Below are positions 13,386-30,820 of a stretch of DNA of 64,000 bases, piece after piece. Position numbers and translations under genes: made by a program. Source of the DNA: Cacajao melanocephalus (lineage: Eukaryota > Chordata > Mammalia > Primates > Pitheciidae); assembly GCA_963573385.1 (NCBI GenBank), contig CAUYLG010071187.1, positions 62,001 through 126,000 of the forward strand, given 5' to 3'. Position 1 is the stretch's first letter; every line of letters starts with the position of its first letter. Under the pieces are notes generated by a model, which had not been told where the DNA came from, made no database searches, and saw only the letters and a program-made list of their open reading frames with translations.

Positions 13386-14455
13386 TGGGAGACTTGATTA
13401 CTGAAATCCCTGAAAGTATCAAATTTCTGTGATTCTGTTATTCCAAAATGAGACATGAAACAAGAATATTTATTAAAACTCCTAGTGAATCTGGTACTCA
13501 GCTTATGCAATTAAATGAAAATGGAATGTCCAACGTATTTATCTTTCTGTATATACTCCCTTTGATTTTACACTTAATATTTTGTTACCTCATCTCCCCT
13601 GCCAACTCCGTAAAATTGCTTTTGATGACATGAATTCCATCATTACACCACCGGTTCATACTGAATAGAAAATAATGACAAGAAACAATCTATTCTGAGG
13701 ATTTAACCAGAATGATTTCTCTCTGCCCTGAATGTCATGGATAGTTGTGCTTTCCCTGGGGAATTGATTTGGGCATACCTCATGGACACTGTGAATGATG
13801 TCACTAATAAAATTTTTCTTTGTCCAAATTGCCAGAGCACTGAAGCTCCCTAAAGCTAAATCTATAGCCCGCCATGAGCAAAAGTATGGGACTTCGTGGC
13901 ATGCTTTTTGCTTCTAATTTCACTGTTGGGTCCACGTTGCTTTGGAGACCTGATTGTCCCTTTGTCTTACTTTATTTCTTTGTATTAATTTAAGTGGCAT
14001 CTCTATGCCAGTTAAGTTTTTTTGGAACGGGGCATGCATCAAACTTTGATTCAGTTTTATTCCTTGTTGCCTTTATTCACTCAGCTGAGCATGGTGGAGA
14101 GAAGACTTATCTGCCCACAAATACATCCCGTCTCTGTCCATCCCCCTTCCCACAACGGCCCCTATAGCTGGTTCTTCTGTAACACCTCTTCTCCTTCTAA
14201 AGTGTTCTCGAAGTTGTTTTTAGTAAGATGAAAGCAGGGCAGGAAAGAATGACAAGAAAAGCTTACCTAGGAGCTCTTCTTTTCAGACCCTCACATTTCT
14301 AAGAATATTTGCACATATATAGCTGCCACCACTATGATTTGTTAGATGGGCAGGAGAGTTTCCAGCTTTCCCAACAAGCTTTTGTAAAAGAAGCCTAACC
14401 CATTCAAGACATTTTAAAAAACAAAATAGAAAAATCCTAAATTCAAAAAGAAAAG

Positions 14456-14568
14456 GGGTTGTTTGAAACGATAAAAGCATTCTTACTGTAGCTGGGTTAA
14501 TAGTTAAAAAGAAAAAAGGGTTGTTTGAAATGATAAAAGCATGCTTACTGTAGCTCGGTTAATAGTTT
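14456..14568. repeat. 62-bp tandem duplication, two copies
   Basis: The unit starting 'gggttgtttgaaa' at 14456 recurs at 14518 with only a few substitutions over about 50 nt (c/t, t/g and g/c differences). It is not a known repeat family member that I recognise. Confidence 0.9.
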
Positions 14569-14629
14569 TAGGTCAGCGTTAAGAGTGTGGAATTCTGTTT
14601 TAGGTTTCACATGCACATCTTATAGTACT

Positions 14630-15018
14630 CATACGTATGAGTTTCTCAGAGCTACCGTAACAAAGTAGCACAGACTGGGTGGCTTAAACAACAGCAATTT
14701 ATTTTCTCACCATTCTAGAGGCTACGGTCTAAGATCAAGGTGTCAGCGGGATTGGCTTTTTAAACCGAGGACTCTCTCCTTGGCTTGTCAATGGCCATTT
14801 CTCCCTGTGTCTTCACATAATCTCTCCTCTATCACCACAACCAAGTCCCCTCTTCTTATAAGGACACCAGTCATTTGGGTTAGGGCCCATCAGTATCACT
14901 TCATTTTAACTGAATTTTCTCTTTAAAGACTCTATTTTCAAATATTGTCACATTCTGAGGTAGGAGACAAAGACATCAACAAATGTATTTGGGGGTACAC
15001 AACTCAGCCCATAACATT
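14630..15018 (+). repeat. Ancient interspersed repeat, family not named
   Basis: Contains the well-known repeat blocks 'cagagctaccgtaacaaagt', 'agactgggtggcttaaacaa', 'cttataaggacaccagtcat' and the ending 'tacacaactcagcccataac', which recur widely in primate genomes. I cannot assign the RepeatMasker name with certainty; an LTR-type element is likely. Confidence 0.7.
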
Positions 15019-15033
15019 GCACATGCGTGCATG

Positions 15034-15056
15034 CATGTGTGTGTGTGTGTGTGTGT
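15034..15056. repeat. (TG)n microsatellite
   Basis: About ten uninterrupted TG units following an alternating 'catgcgtgcatgcatg' lead-in, directly after the repeat ending near 15018. Confidence 0.95.
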
Positions 15057-17869
15057 ACTCACAATAAAGTATATTTTTAGCTTTTTTATAGGTTTTTAGC
15101 AAGATTGTACTATTTTAAGTGTTATTCAATAAGTTATTCAACAATTATTTATCGAGTATCTACCATGTCCCAAACCTAGTTCTGGTATATTAGAGAAAGT
15201 TTAGTTTCGTGAGCTTTTTTTGTCACAGCTGGACTCAGTTCAACACGGATGTGGTCAGGAACCTCGAGCATTCTTTCTACTCCACTTTCCTGTCTGCATC
15301 TCAGGAAAAGGTTGTAGAGATCTCTTAGACTTCCCATAAGTTCTGTGTGGAGTCCAACAGAGCTGAGCACATGGAGTTAAGAAAACCTGAACAAAACTGA
15401 ATTCTCTAATACACTGAGTTCTACCAACTTAACAGTCAGTTCATCACAAATGACCCCAAGTAGGGATTACCTATGCAGCAAGTTATTTCTGATAATGCTG
15501 CATTTTCATGGGCCAATTTAATTAATGCAAGGTATGCGAAAGGAGTATGGAAGGATCAGTAAGGTATTACCTCTGCATTCAGAAAGTTTAAACTCTAATG
15601 GTCCTTCCTGAAGCTCCATGGGAAGAAAGGTGGCTTCTCCTCCATTCCTCTCTGAGGCTTTCCCTTCCTTTACACCTCTCCCCTGCCTAGCTGATACTCT
15701 TCAGCCAGCCGGTGGTCCCCAGAGAGAGAGAGAGAGGTTCCTGAGTCCCGAGCTCAGTCCTGACTACTGCTGGCAGCATCTTCAAAAAAGTGAATAAATT
15801 ACTGGTTTCCTGACAAGCCCTGCGTGCAACTACTTTTCTTATAAAATATTAAAAGGTTTTCTGCCAATATTCCTAATTAGAAGAAACCACAGTATCACAG
15901 AATTGTAAGACTAGAAGGGATATTTTCAGATCAGGACAGAAGTGAATTTATGCTACCATCCCCACATCATCAACCTAATTTCTTACCCTAAAATCTTCAT
16001 GGTGCCGGCTGGTAAGATGTGATTAGGGTAACGGGGCCCATTCTTTTGACCACCATTTTTTAATATGCTTATAAGGCTGAAAGGAGTGGAAGTTGCTTCA
16101 CCCTGTTTAGCCTGCTTGATAAATAATGTAACTACAACACCCAAAGGCATAAACATTGATTTTTTTTTCCCCCTCTACTCATTCGAAAGATGGCCTGCCC
16201 ATCGTTCTGGCCTCTTTGGTCTTCCATCAAATGCCTCATGCTAGTTTTCACACAGATTACTCAAAAAGCCATTCCTATATTGTCCTAACTGACTGCCAGA
16301 CCTAACAGAGAGAAACAAACTCTTAGACACACACGCACAAAATGCAATTCCTAAACCCCAAAAGTATCTGATCTTTTCTGAAAGATTGAAGCAATCTCTT
16401 TCGCGGCAAATCCTGGCCTGGTCTGACATAGGCTATTCTAGTTCTTATTGATCCCACCTAATGTGAATATTCATATGTTTAGCTGCAGAAATGTTAATGT
16501 ATTTGATTTCAAGATGCCGCCCCAGACCTTGCTGAGGGTGTTAAATAACAGGATATATTGTACCATGTTACTCTTCTAAAATAAACTTTTTAAAATCCTG
16601 AATTACAAAACACATCTGGCCCCCATGAATATAGAAAAAGCATCATGGACCAGTAGTATCAGGACATAATCAATGGATAATCTAGATAATTCAATACACC
16701 TGCTACGGCAGAGTCTTCTTTTTTTATTTGGATTCATTGAAACAAAAGAAGCAATAACCCAGTGAGGGTGGGTGTTAACTGTCGCTGGAGCTCTGCTAGG
16801 GCTGCCTGGACTGTCTCCTCTGTCTCTGCTGTCAGGAAGGGAGTGTTTCACGCTGTCTGTGATCTTCCAATTGGCCACTCAAGGCACAGCCTGTGAAAGG
16901 TGAACGCACTGGGTGAGCAGTGAGTCCCCCACCAAGGGAGGCTCAAGGTTTATCCAATATTTAGGACTCCTGGTGAATTAAAAAATAATAAAAATCCTAC
17001 AACAGAGACATAAAAATGTTTAAATGTTTAAAAACGTTTGCACCAAATAACATTTTAAAAGATTTATAACTTAAATGATAAGTATACTTATATTATTATA
17101 TCCATCTAATAGAATGCATCGCTTAATAATGTAGGTGGAAATATTCAGTACACTGAAAGCAGTATAGTCTAGTAATGGGTGGAAGCTTAAAGCTGGAAGA
17201 TGAGTCTTATTCTCTCAATCTCCTGTGTAGGCTTCTGTGCCTGTGTGTGTAACCTCAGAGGGTGTGGCATCCAAAGTCTAAATTTGAGGACGGTAGGGGA
17301 TGTGCAGCCTGCCTCTGGCCCTCTAGGAGGACCCTTGCATGGCCCCAGGGAAGAGGAAAGGGGGTGAGACCTGGCTCCAGACGTGCATCGACAGTCAGCA
17401 GGGCTGCTGTGTCGCATGTGGTAATCAAGACCTGTCTGCGTGCAATCAATAAGGCAGAAGGAGAAAGATCGTTCCAAAGTTTCCATTTTAACCACCCAGC
17501 CTGTCACATGGTTGATGTTCTTCATTTGAAGGTTTAACTAATAAGTTCAGGCAGAGAGTGAAGATGGCAGAGCATTATAAGGGGATAAGTTTAGCATCAA
17601 AAATCTGTGGGAAGGATGCTGACTTGAGTGGCTGAAGACATTCTGATTAATTAAAATCGATTCTTTTAACCCTTTTTTGCTCTCATCTCCTGCTACTGCA
17701 TGTGAACGTTCTACAGCTAATTTATCTCATGCAATAGATTGACATGGTTGTCTCAGTGTTTGCAAAGGAAATTCCAAGGCATTATTTGTAGTAACAAAAA
17801 CAAAACAAACCTCCCTAAGTCCCACAGCAACAGAAGAGGTGGATCCAGCATAGCATAGCCACTCCATGG

Positions 17870-17951
17870 CTCCTCCTCTCCACTCTTCCATCCCCTCCCC
17901 TTTCTTCTCCTTCCTTTTCCTTTCTTCTTCTTCTTTTTTTTTTTTTTTTTT
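17870..17951. repeat. Polypyrimidine tract ending in oligo(T)
   Basis: About 80 nt nearly pure C/T on the + strand, closing with about 18 T. On the transcript strand it is polypurine. Low-complexity; lysine-rich translated frames across it are artefacts. Confidence 0.9.
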
Positions 17952-18178
17952 ACAATGAAGCAAATGCATGACAAGATTTGGTCCAGAATAAGGGAAATAC
18001 TTAAACAAGGTTGTTTTGTTTTTAGGTAACGAGGTCTTAAGTAGATTACCCCTTCATTCCAATAAAGTTGTTTGGGCAACCGAAACAAAACAAACAGAAC
18101 AATGTTAACAATGTTAGGTTGTATCTGTTAGTCCTTCAGAGCTGGTCATCAAACTCCAACGTTATTGTCTGGGCATTC

Positions 18179-18214
18179 GGTGGTGGTGGTGGTGGTGGTG
18201 GTGGTGGTGGTGGT
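18179..18214. repeat. (GGT)12 trinucleotide microsatellite
   Basis: Twelve perfect GGT units in intron 3; CCA... read as ACC on the transcript strand. Not in a coding frame. Confidence 0.97.
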
Positions 18215-19689
18215 ATCTGTTGTTGCAACGATTGTTTTGCTTGTTTTGATGTTGCCTAACAATTACATAGGAACTTCCCATGCTTGATCCTGAGGACCCC
18301 CGAGCTCCTCTGGTCCAGAGATACAATCCACACATGGATCCAAAATAAGGGTTGAGAACAGGGAGAGGTGGCGCTGGCCCAAGAAACTCCTGGCTCTCCT
18401 CTGTGCCACCTGCCACTGAACCTCCAACTGCCTTTCATTTAAAACAAGACTGGCCCCTAGGCCTCCCAAAGAGCACTCAGTAGGCTTTCATGGTCTTGCA
18501 ATTTATTTTAGCGCTAACAATTGTTTTATTTGCTAAGAGCATACTAAACTATTCCAGCAGCACATATATTTAAAGTATCCTTTAAAAACTACTCCTACTG
18601 AGGCTTCCGTCCACTCCAAAGTGCCCCCCATTTTCCTGATGAGGGGATGTGCTCTGGGGCCTTTCCAGGCTTGGGAGACAGCACATCTGCACCTCTTTGT
18701 TATATATGGAGACAAGAGTCAGAGAAAACGGGGCTTAAATAACGGGAGAGAAGAAAATGGGGAAGATTTTTAAATAACCACTAAGCCCCAGGAGAGGCAT
18801 AAAGGAATCCTCGGTGCAGTGTAGTCCTCTCTGATTCTTTGCTGCCCTCATCTGCTTTACTCTATAATTCGGATTTTAAATGCATCTCTTGGGCAGGAAC
18901 TCAGTGTCTGGTTTTGAGGGTCCAAATCCTCCTCCCAAATCTCGGAAACTAACATTTTAGCCTCCCTGTGCCATAGTCCTGGTGGCCACTGTGTATTCAC
19001 CAAAATCTAGAAAATCTAAATTGGCTTTCTGCTCAGAACTAGGCAGCATCCATGTGATTTCTGAATGTTCCAGGATGCTGGTGATGATGTCCCACATTCC
19101 AGATCACTGCCAATTGTAGCACTGCTTCGTGGAGAGGGACGGGGCATGTGGGAGTTAGAAGGAAGGATCCCTATCTGTGAAGCGGGTTCCTGAAGGCCAG
19201 GGGGTGGTTGACCATGCCAGAGGCCAAAGTACCCCCTGCCTGTCAGCCCTCAGAGACAGTCAGAAAACAGTGTCAGCCCTGGTGGGGTGTGGCTGCCTTC
19301 TGTTAATACGGGCTTACTGAAGTGACCCATCACAGTGAGAAGCACTAGAAAATCTAGGCATGGTCACTTCAACAGAACTCCAGGCAAGTCGAAATAAGCC
19401 TATTTAAAATGGCTATCTATCTGGGGCAGTATTAGTTCTGTTGCTGAGTATACTTTGTGAAACTGTTAATGCCCAGTTAGCTTGGCATTCACTAATCATT
19501 AATACATGAGTTTTTTGTGGAGTAGGAAAAGAAAGAAAAGATTTCTTCCCTGAAGCTACCTTCGATCCGTGTTAGCCATCAACTCAGCACCTGGCACCTT
19601 TTTAGACAAAACTACCCTTTAGCTGTTAGTCAAAACAATCCTAGCCTTGTCGCCACACCCCCACCCCTTCCAATCCCTTGTTTAAATAT

Positions 19690-20145
19690 CAAGTTACTCC
19701 TTTGCTCCAAACCTCCTAGTGGCGTCTGTCACCCTTAGCTTCAAATCCCGACTCTTCACCACGACCAACAAAGCCCTGAAGCTTTGGCCACTGCCCACTG
19801 CCCCCACCTCATGTGATACTATCCTGTCCCTTGCCCCCTCCAGCCCCACTGACCGCTTCTCTCAGAATTGGCTGTTTCCTCCGTCCGCTGCGCTCTGCCC
19901 ACCACCGGCTGCTTCTCACCAATCAGCTCAGAAATTGCCACCTCAGCAAGATCTTCCCCGAGTCCTTATTTCACACTGTTTATTTTCTTCACAGCTTTTA
20001 TCACTACCACAAATCATTGTTTATATCTCTTCACAATAAAAATGAGCAAGGATTTTGCCTGCCTTATTCATTGCGTGTCTTTAGCACCCACAGCAGGGCC
20101 TCATATATAGTAAGTCCTCAAAAGATATCTGTGGAGTAAAATGAA
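19690..20145 (+). repeat. L2 LINE 3' fragment
   Basis: Ordered L2 blocks: 'tactcctttgctccaaacct', 'aaagccctgaagctttggcc', 'cactgtttattttcttcaca', 'cttttatcactaccacaaat' and the 'agtaagtcctcaaaagatat' tail. Open frames of about 100 codons here are relics of the L2 ORF2 region. Confidence 0.8.
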
Positions 20146-20288
20146 CGAGTGTTGTATATGTGAAAATAACACCATCACTAAGGCATGACCTCTGAATTGA
20201 CATCTAGTGGGCGATGAGTTGTGCTGATCTATCCCCCTCTGTCTTTCAGGGCACCTCATAAGCAATGGCCCATGTTTGTCAAGAGTCA

Positions 20289-20843
<555 letters not shown>

Positions 20844-20872
20844 CTAGCTAGCCGCATGCAGAGCAGCCTTCA

Positions 20873-24143
<3,271 letters not shown>

Positions 24144-25094
24144 TTAAAATCAGGTTTCATTTTTTAATGTATTCAATTGTATAAGGATCTATACTCCCCT
24201 AATTGTTTTCTAATATGGAGTTTGTTTTACCTAAACACAAAATTTCTTAAGGAGAAATGGCCTAAAAGTACACAGATGGTTGGGAAGATCAGCTTAGAAT
24301 TTTAAATTAGCACAGATAAATCACACATCTGAATCTGATCCAGTCTCAAACTTTCAAATGGGTAACCTTAAGAAGTTCATTGGGAAGTGTGTTATTTGGA
24401 AACCAGAAGACATTTTTCTATAAAGATAACCTTCCACATAGTTTAGGTGGTGATTATATCTCCAGACAACCCTCAAAAGCCTATTTAACCCTAGTGCAGC
24501 TGATGTCATTCCTTAATACCATTTTACAGACCTGAATTCTAGATCTCAAGAAAAAGGGTAATACTGAAAGTAGAAACAAGAAATAAAATAATTTTCCTCC
24601 CCTATCTGGATATGGCCAGCCCTAGGCACAATATTTTGATATGAGCAGGTGTACACATTGATTCATCTAGTACACTCTCTACCTCCTCACACCCACCCCA
24701 CACACCCATGTTTTACTGCATAAATTAACATGGGTCCATTCTTCTCCTAAAGACTTCTGAATTTCGTGAAAAGCATCTACTCTGTCTTAAAATTTTAAAA
24801 ACATATAAAATGTTCTTCTCTCATTTAAAATCATCTTGGCCAGTTGTTTGGATAAATGCAATCCAATTGAACTATTTTTTTTTAAAGGTGTGAATGAATG
24901 TTAGTCCTTTAACACTGGCAGCAGTTTAAAAAAATCCTCATAGATGCAAATAAATCTCTAATTGGTGGAATCTGAGTGCATATAAAAGTGAAATTTTAAA
25001 AAGATTAGACAGTGAAGGGAAGAGATTAATACTTAAGCACAGTTTGCATCATGAGCCAGTCAGTCCCTCCTGTGAATGTTCCTAACAGGATCAT

Positions 25095-25295
25095 CTTCCC
25101 TAAGGAGTTTCTCAGATATTAGTGTACATAAGAATCACCTACATGGCTTGTTAAAAATGTAAGCTCCTGGACCCCACCCCAGATATACTGAATCAAAAGT
25201 TTTGAGGTGGAGCCAGGAACCTGAAATTTAACAAGCATCCCAAGTAATTCTGATGCAGGTAGTCCTTGAATCTCATTTTGAGAAAAACTACCCAA
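25095..25295 (+). mobile_element. MER5A-type hAT DNA transposon fragment
   Basis: Shows 'ataagaatcacctacatggc', 'ttgttaaaaatgtaagctcc', 'tggaccccaccccagatata' and 'aagtaattctgatgcaggta', the ordered internal blocks of MER5A, with a terminal 'cattttgagaaaaact'. Confidence 0.85.
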
Positions 25296-25894
25296 ACTAT
25301 CTCTGATATTTGGAAGCTTTTTTTTTCTAATAAAACCACACATTTTCTTAAAATTCAAAGTTCTTTTTTTTTAATTTGTTTTTTCAACATGAGCCCCATG
25401 GCAGTGGTTGTGAGGTCTAAGGCATTAAAGGTAGCTGTTTACATATTAGCTGTTTATATGTCAGGAAATGTCCGTGCTTCCAAAGGGAAAACAATATGGT
25501 ATGAGAACAATGACAGATAAAGGACCGCAAATGTAGCTTATATTTGTAATTTTCCAAAACTATCATTCCGTTTGATACTTATCAGACTGGCCTTGAGGCT
25601 CTGTAAGCAGGAATTGAAAGCTGCGGCAGAGATGAAGGCATACCCAACATCCACACAGACCCCATTGGCAAAGACTGGAAGGTTTATTGGCTCTAGCAGG
25701 CTAAGAACATTTCTGTACAATCATTAGTTTACCACTAAGCTAATCAAGCAGAGACTTATGGGGCCTCCTATGACAAAGAATGTAGAACTCATAGGATTCG
25801 TTCAGGGAAGCCACTAAAGGAACACCACCAACAACAATAAAAACAATAATCAACCCTGGAGAGGGGCAAGAATCTAATTTCAGAGTTGGCATAG

Positions 25895-27470
25895 TGTGTT
25901 ATTTAAAATGTCTACTTTTCAGCAAAAAATTACAAGACATGCAAAGAACAAGAAAAAAACGCAGTCAACAGAAGTTGTCACTGAGGGAGCCCAAATGTTG
26001 GACTTACCTTACAAAGACTTTAAATCAGCTATTTTAAATATGTTCAAAGAAGTAAAGAAAACCATATCCAAAGAACTAAAGTGTGAGAGTGGTGTTTCAC
26101 TAAATAGAAAATATCAGTAACATGACAGAAATATTCTTGAAAAGAAAAAAAAAAGAAATTCTGGAGTTGAAAAGTGCAATAACTGAAAAGAAAAATGCAC
26201 TTAAGAGGCTTAAAAGAAATGTTGAGATGGTAAGAAAAAAAAAAAAAAACCAGCACACTTGAAGATAGGCCAATTGAGATTACCCAGTCTAAGAAAAATA
26301 AAGGACGATTTAAAAAATGGTCAGGGCTTCAGAGACTTGTGAGCCACCATCACAAACATAATGAGAACTGCAGAAAGGAGGAAAGAAGGAGGAGCAAAAA
26401 AGAGTACTTGAAGAAATAATTGCCAAAAACTTCCCAAATTTCATTACAAACATGAATCTCCATATCTAAGAAGTTCAAGTAACTACAAACAAGATAAACT
26501 CAGAGACCCACACCCAGATGTATGATATTGGAACTGTTGAAAGCCAAAGACAGAGAATCTTGAAAGCAGCAAGAAAGCAAATTATCATATACGCAAAAAC
26601 AATCTTTGAAAGATTACCAGCTGATTTCTCATTAGAAATCATGGAGGCCAGAAGGGAATAGGATGACACATTCAAAGCACAGAAATAAGAAGACTGTCAA
26701 CTAAGAATCCTACATGCATCAAAGTTATCCTTCAGAAATTAAGAAAAAATTAAGATATTCCTAGCTAAACAAAAACTGAAAGAATCTATCACTGGCAGAC
26801 CTGGCCTAAAATAAATACTAGAGGGAGTTCTTCAGGGTGAAATGAAGGATAATATCTGAACCCATATTTAAAAAACAAAGAGCACATGTAAAGGTTAGAA
26901 CATAGGTCACCATAAAAGACAGAATAAATATATTTTTATTTGTAACTCTTTTTTTCTCCTATCTGATTTGAAAAACATAAAGCAATAATTATAAATCTCT
27001 GTGGATGGGCATGCAATGTGTAAACATGTAATTTGTATGACAATAACAGTACAGAGGAAGAGAGAGGGGACACAAGAGACATCTGTGAACACTCCATCCA
27101 GCAACAGCAAAATACACATTCTTCTCAGGTGCACATAGACTATTCTCTAGGATAGGCCATATGTAGGCAATAAAATAAATCTCAATAAATTTAGAAACAT
27201 TAAAGTCATGCAAAGTAAGTTCTCTCACCACAATGCAATGAAATTAGAAATAAATAATAAAAGAAAATTTGGGAAGTTCATAAATTTGTGGAAATTAAGG
27301 AATATACTCCTAAATAACTGATAAGGCAAAGAAGAAATCACTAGAGTAAATTAGAAAACATTTTGGAATTAATAAAAACAAAATCACAACACATCAAAAT
27401 TTATGTGATGCAGCTAAAGCAATGCTTACAGGGAACGTTATAGCTGTAAATGCCTACATTAAAAAAAGAT
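25895..27470 (+). mobile_element. L1M-type LINE fossil, 5' portion (ORF1 relic and ORF2 start region)
   Basis: A short frame at 25896-26120 encodes an L1 ORF1 N-terminal-like segment with the conserved 'LPYKDFKSAILNMFKE' pattern. Further ORF1/linker relics run to about 26860, and 27080-27460 match the start of the ORF2 endonuclease/RT region ('caaaatacacattcttctca', 'accacaatgcaatgaaatta'). Frames are broken many times. Continues after the two Alus at 28200. Nothing here is intact or mobile. Confidence 0.8.
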
Positions 27471-27472
27471 CT

Positions 27473-27770
27473 CACCTGGAGCAATAGTTCATGCCTGTAA
27501 TCCCAACACTTTGAAAGGCTGAGGTGGAAGGGTCACTTGAGCCCAGGAGTTCAGGATCAGCCTGAGCAACACAGTGAGACCCTGTCTCTACAAAAAATAA
27601 ACAAAATTAGCCAGGCATGATGGCATGCTCCTGTAGTCCTAGCTACTCAGGAGGCTGAGTGGGAGGATTGCTTAAACCCAGGAAACGTAGGCTGCAGTGA
27701 GCTGAGATTGTGCCATTGCACTCCAGCCTGGGTGACAGAGTGAGACTGTCTCAAAACAAAAACAAAACCC
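27473..27770 (+). mobile_element. Alu (J-like) inside the L1 fossil
   Basis: Alu from 'cacctggagcaatagttcat' through 'cactccagcctgggtgacag' to an A-rich tail interrupted by C. Diverged. Flanking 'aaagatctc' and 'aaagagctc' may be a worn target-site duplication. Confidence 0.9.
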
Positions 27771-27913
27771 AAAAGAGCTCAAATCAGTATCCTAACTTTC
27801 AACCCTAAAAAGAAAACTAGAAAAAGAAGAGCACACTAAGGAAAGAGGTTATAAAACTAGGGTGGAAATACATAAAACAAATAATCAAAAACTGAGAAAA
27901 TAAACAAAACCGA

Positions 27914-28195
27914 AATTTGGTTATGCCCATAATCCCAGTACTTTGGGAGGCTGAAGCAGGTGGATCACTTGAGGCCAGGAGTTCAAGACCAGCCTGGCCA
28001 ACATACGGAAACCCCATCTCTAGTAAAAATACAAAAAATTAGCTGGGTGTGGTGGCACATGTCTATAATCCCAGCTACTCAGGAGGCTGAGGCATAAAGA
28101 TTGTTGGAACCTGGGAGGTGGAGGTTGCAGTGAGCCAAGATGGTGCCACTGGCACTTCAGCATGGGTAATGCAGCAAGACTGTCACAAAAAAAAA
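27914..28195 (+). mobile_element. Alu (S-like), slightly 5'-shortened, inside the L1 fossil
   Basis: Starts within the left monomer head ('ttggttatgcccataatccc'), includes both monomers and ends in an A9 tract. Same orientation as the Alu 140 nt to its left. Confidence 0.9.
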
Positions 28196-28199
28196 GGGG

Positions 28200-28870
28200 G
28201 GCAGAAGACTTAAGTTACTAAAATCAGGAATGAAACAGAAGCTATTACAATCTTAGAAAAATATAGAAAAGCTTAAGAGAACACAGTGAAAAATTACATG
28301 CCAACAAATTAGATAAAACAGATAAAATGGCATATACCTAGAAATATAAAACTCTAAGACTGACTCAAGAAGAAATAGAAAATCTAATACATCTATAACA
28401 AGTAAAGAAACTGACTTAGTAATTAGCTTAGTAAAAACTTGTCGCAAAGAAAAGTCCATGACCAGATGGCTTCACTGGTAAATTTAACCAAATGTTTAAG
28501 GAAGAATTAACAATCCTTCATAGACTCTTCAAAACAAAAAAAATAGAAAATGAAGGAACCTTCCTACTTCTTTCTATGAGGCCAGTATTACTCTGATACA
28601 AAAAACCAAAGACATCGCAAGAAAAGGAAATTACATGCTACCCCTTAAGAAGATATGCAAAATTCCTCAGCAAAATATTAGAAAATTGAATTCAGCAACA
28701 TTTTAAAAGGGTTGTACATCATGACCTAGTGGGATTTGTCTCAGGAATGCAAGATTGTTTCAATATATGAAAATCAATTAATACAATATACCATATCAAC
28801 AGAATAAAGGTCAGAAACCACCTGATAATCTCAAAGACGCAGAAAAGGCGTTGACAAAATCCATTTGCTA
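28200..28870 (+). mobile_element. L1M-type LINE fossil, ORF2 reverse-transcriptase portion
   Basis: Continuation of the L1 fossil: blocks such as 'gaccagatggcttcactggt', 'ggccagtattactctgatac' and 'gaatgcaagattgtttcaat' follow L1 ORF2 order. Many frameshifts and stops. Ends abruptly near 28870, so the element lacks its 3' end. Confidence 0.8.
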
Positions 28871-30599
28871 CTCATCAACAACCCTGTGAGCTAAATATAA
28901 AAGGTATTATTAACTACACCAAATGAGTAAAACAATCTGAAGCTCTGAGTTAAGTAACTAGTTTGAGGTCATGGTACAAGGTTGTAACCGAGCTTTAACA
29001 TATACGCTGTTACCCAAACTTTACATATTAAATCCTGTTACTCAGAAAAGTTAGCACTCCTTAGTTTTCTGGAAATACATCTTAATTTTGTGGATACTTA
29101 AGCTAGAGTTACTACATGTACTGTCAATTTGAAATAAAAAACAATCTTTCCAATTTAGCACCAACATATGCTCTATTGGAAACAAAGCTGATTCTTAATT
29201 GAAGAAGATTGGGTTGGTTACATGGCTGACTCAGTGGCTTCATCCTACCTGCAATTCACAGAAGCTGCTCAATGCTGGAGAGAGAATGTGAACTGGGGAG
29301 AAACTATTTTCTCAGACTCAAAAGAGCTGGCCTTAGAACAGATTCTATGCTAGGGAAATGTGTGGTCCCTTTTAAATCACTGCAGATATTCTCAAGGCCC
29401 ATCTCCTCCTCTGCTCCTTGCTTGCAAAGGGCAGGATCCCAGTGGGCAAGAAGAGTAACAGGAAGGAGGTGGCAGCTGGCCCAGGGTTCTCCTGCTTCCT
29501 CTGCATGTGCCAGGAATGAGGTAAGTAGTGCACACATCACTAAATCCCCTTTCCTTCTCCATGGGGCTCTCAGGCTAAATTTAAAGTGCCAACAATTCTG
29601 AAATGAGAAGAGAAAGAGGGTATGGAAAATGATGAGGTCTGGGCTGACGGTAGCAAGAAGCACTCAAGAACTCCAAAGAGTGAGGGTCTGGTAGTGAGCC
29701 CAGAGCTCCACAGCTGAGTTTGCAGGAAAATGTTCTGTGGTCCAGGTGTTCCACTCCCTTGGAAGATGATTAGAGACTTCAGGCAGAATAGAAAGTGAGA
29801 ATCAAAGACAGCTCAGCAGCAGTGTTAGAGACCTGCCATTAGCTGTTTTATGTCCTTGTTCTTAAACACTTGTTCCACTGTGATAGCAGAAAGTCAGATA
29901 GATTTGAAGAGGAAAGCAATATTATTAAGGTTTGGCTCCCTACAGCACACACATTAAATTGACAAAATGAAACAACAAAAATTCTTATCGGAAAAGACCT
30001 GTAGTTGCTTGGCAGAACAAATCAAGCAACCAAAGACAAATTAGGTCTTTTTGATAAAAAGACAAGCATACATATATACATGATGGTGGTAAAGATGGAA
30101 GTTCCACGCGATGTTATGTTAACGAATAATTTATACTGTGAAAATCCACAAGGAGGCATTAGATTCCAATTGTTTCAAAGTCATACATGCAAACTTTGAA
30201 ATTAACTGGCTTTCTGGGTTTAGAGAGCAATGAATCTGGCTCTCTGAAAAGGAACACAAAAAGCATGAGCTCATAGCACCAGATGGCATCACACAATGGG
30301 GGGAAGAAACATGCAGAGGATTGAAAAGAACAAGTTGTGGTTTATATTTAGTGATTAATTAGCTTCTTAAAGGGCCAAGTAGAGCCACTTTAATGATGAT
30401 ATAAACCACAGAATAAGATATATAAGTATGTGGCACAGGGGGCGAGAAATGGAGTTTTTGCCTAGTGAATTTCTCTTGTTTCCAATGCTGAGCTCCAAGC
30501 TAAGTCATAGAAACCCCTACTGAAGATTAAATGAGGGAGAAACATGAGAAAGATGCTATCAACAGTCATTACTATCAATAATGAGGCGGGCAGTATACA

Positions 30600-30820
30600 T
30601 GATAGTTCAAGGCCTTGCAGTCAGACAGACTTGGGTTTGAATCCCAGCTGTGTGACTTGTGGCAAATTACTGAAGCTTTCTGAGCCTTGGTCCCCCGTCT
30701 ATAAAAGAGGGGGAATAATGGCAGATACCTCAGTGAATTATGGTTAGGAATGAAAGAGGTAATTCAGGATCTTAGCATAAGATGTGTGGCCCACGGTAAG
30801 CACTCCATAATGTCAGCGTT
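30600..30820 (+). repeat. MIR SINE
   Basis: Near full-length MIR: 'ttgggtttgaatcccagctg', 'tgtgacttgtggcaaattac', 'ctgagccttggtcccccgtc' and the 3' 'ggcccacggtaagcactcca'. Confidence 0.9.

Noticed and set aside
17727..18088. Lys/Glu-rich minus-strand frames
   Set aside because: They are translations of the polypyrimidine tract at 17870-17951.
19719..20139. Overlapping plus-strand frames of about 100 codons
   Set aside because: They lie wholly in an L2 LINE fragment.
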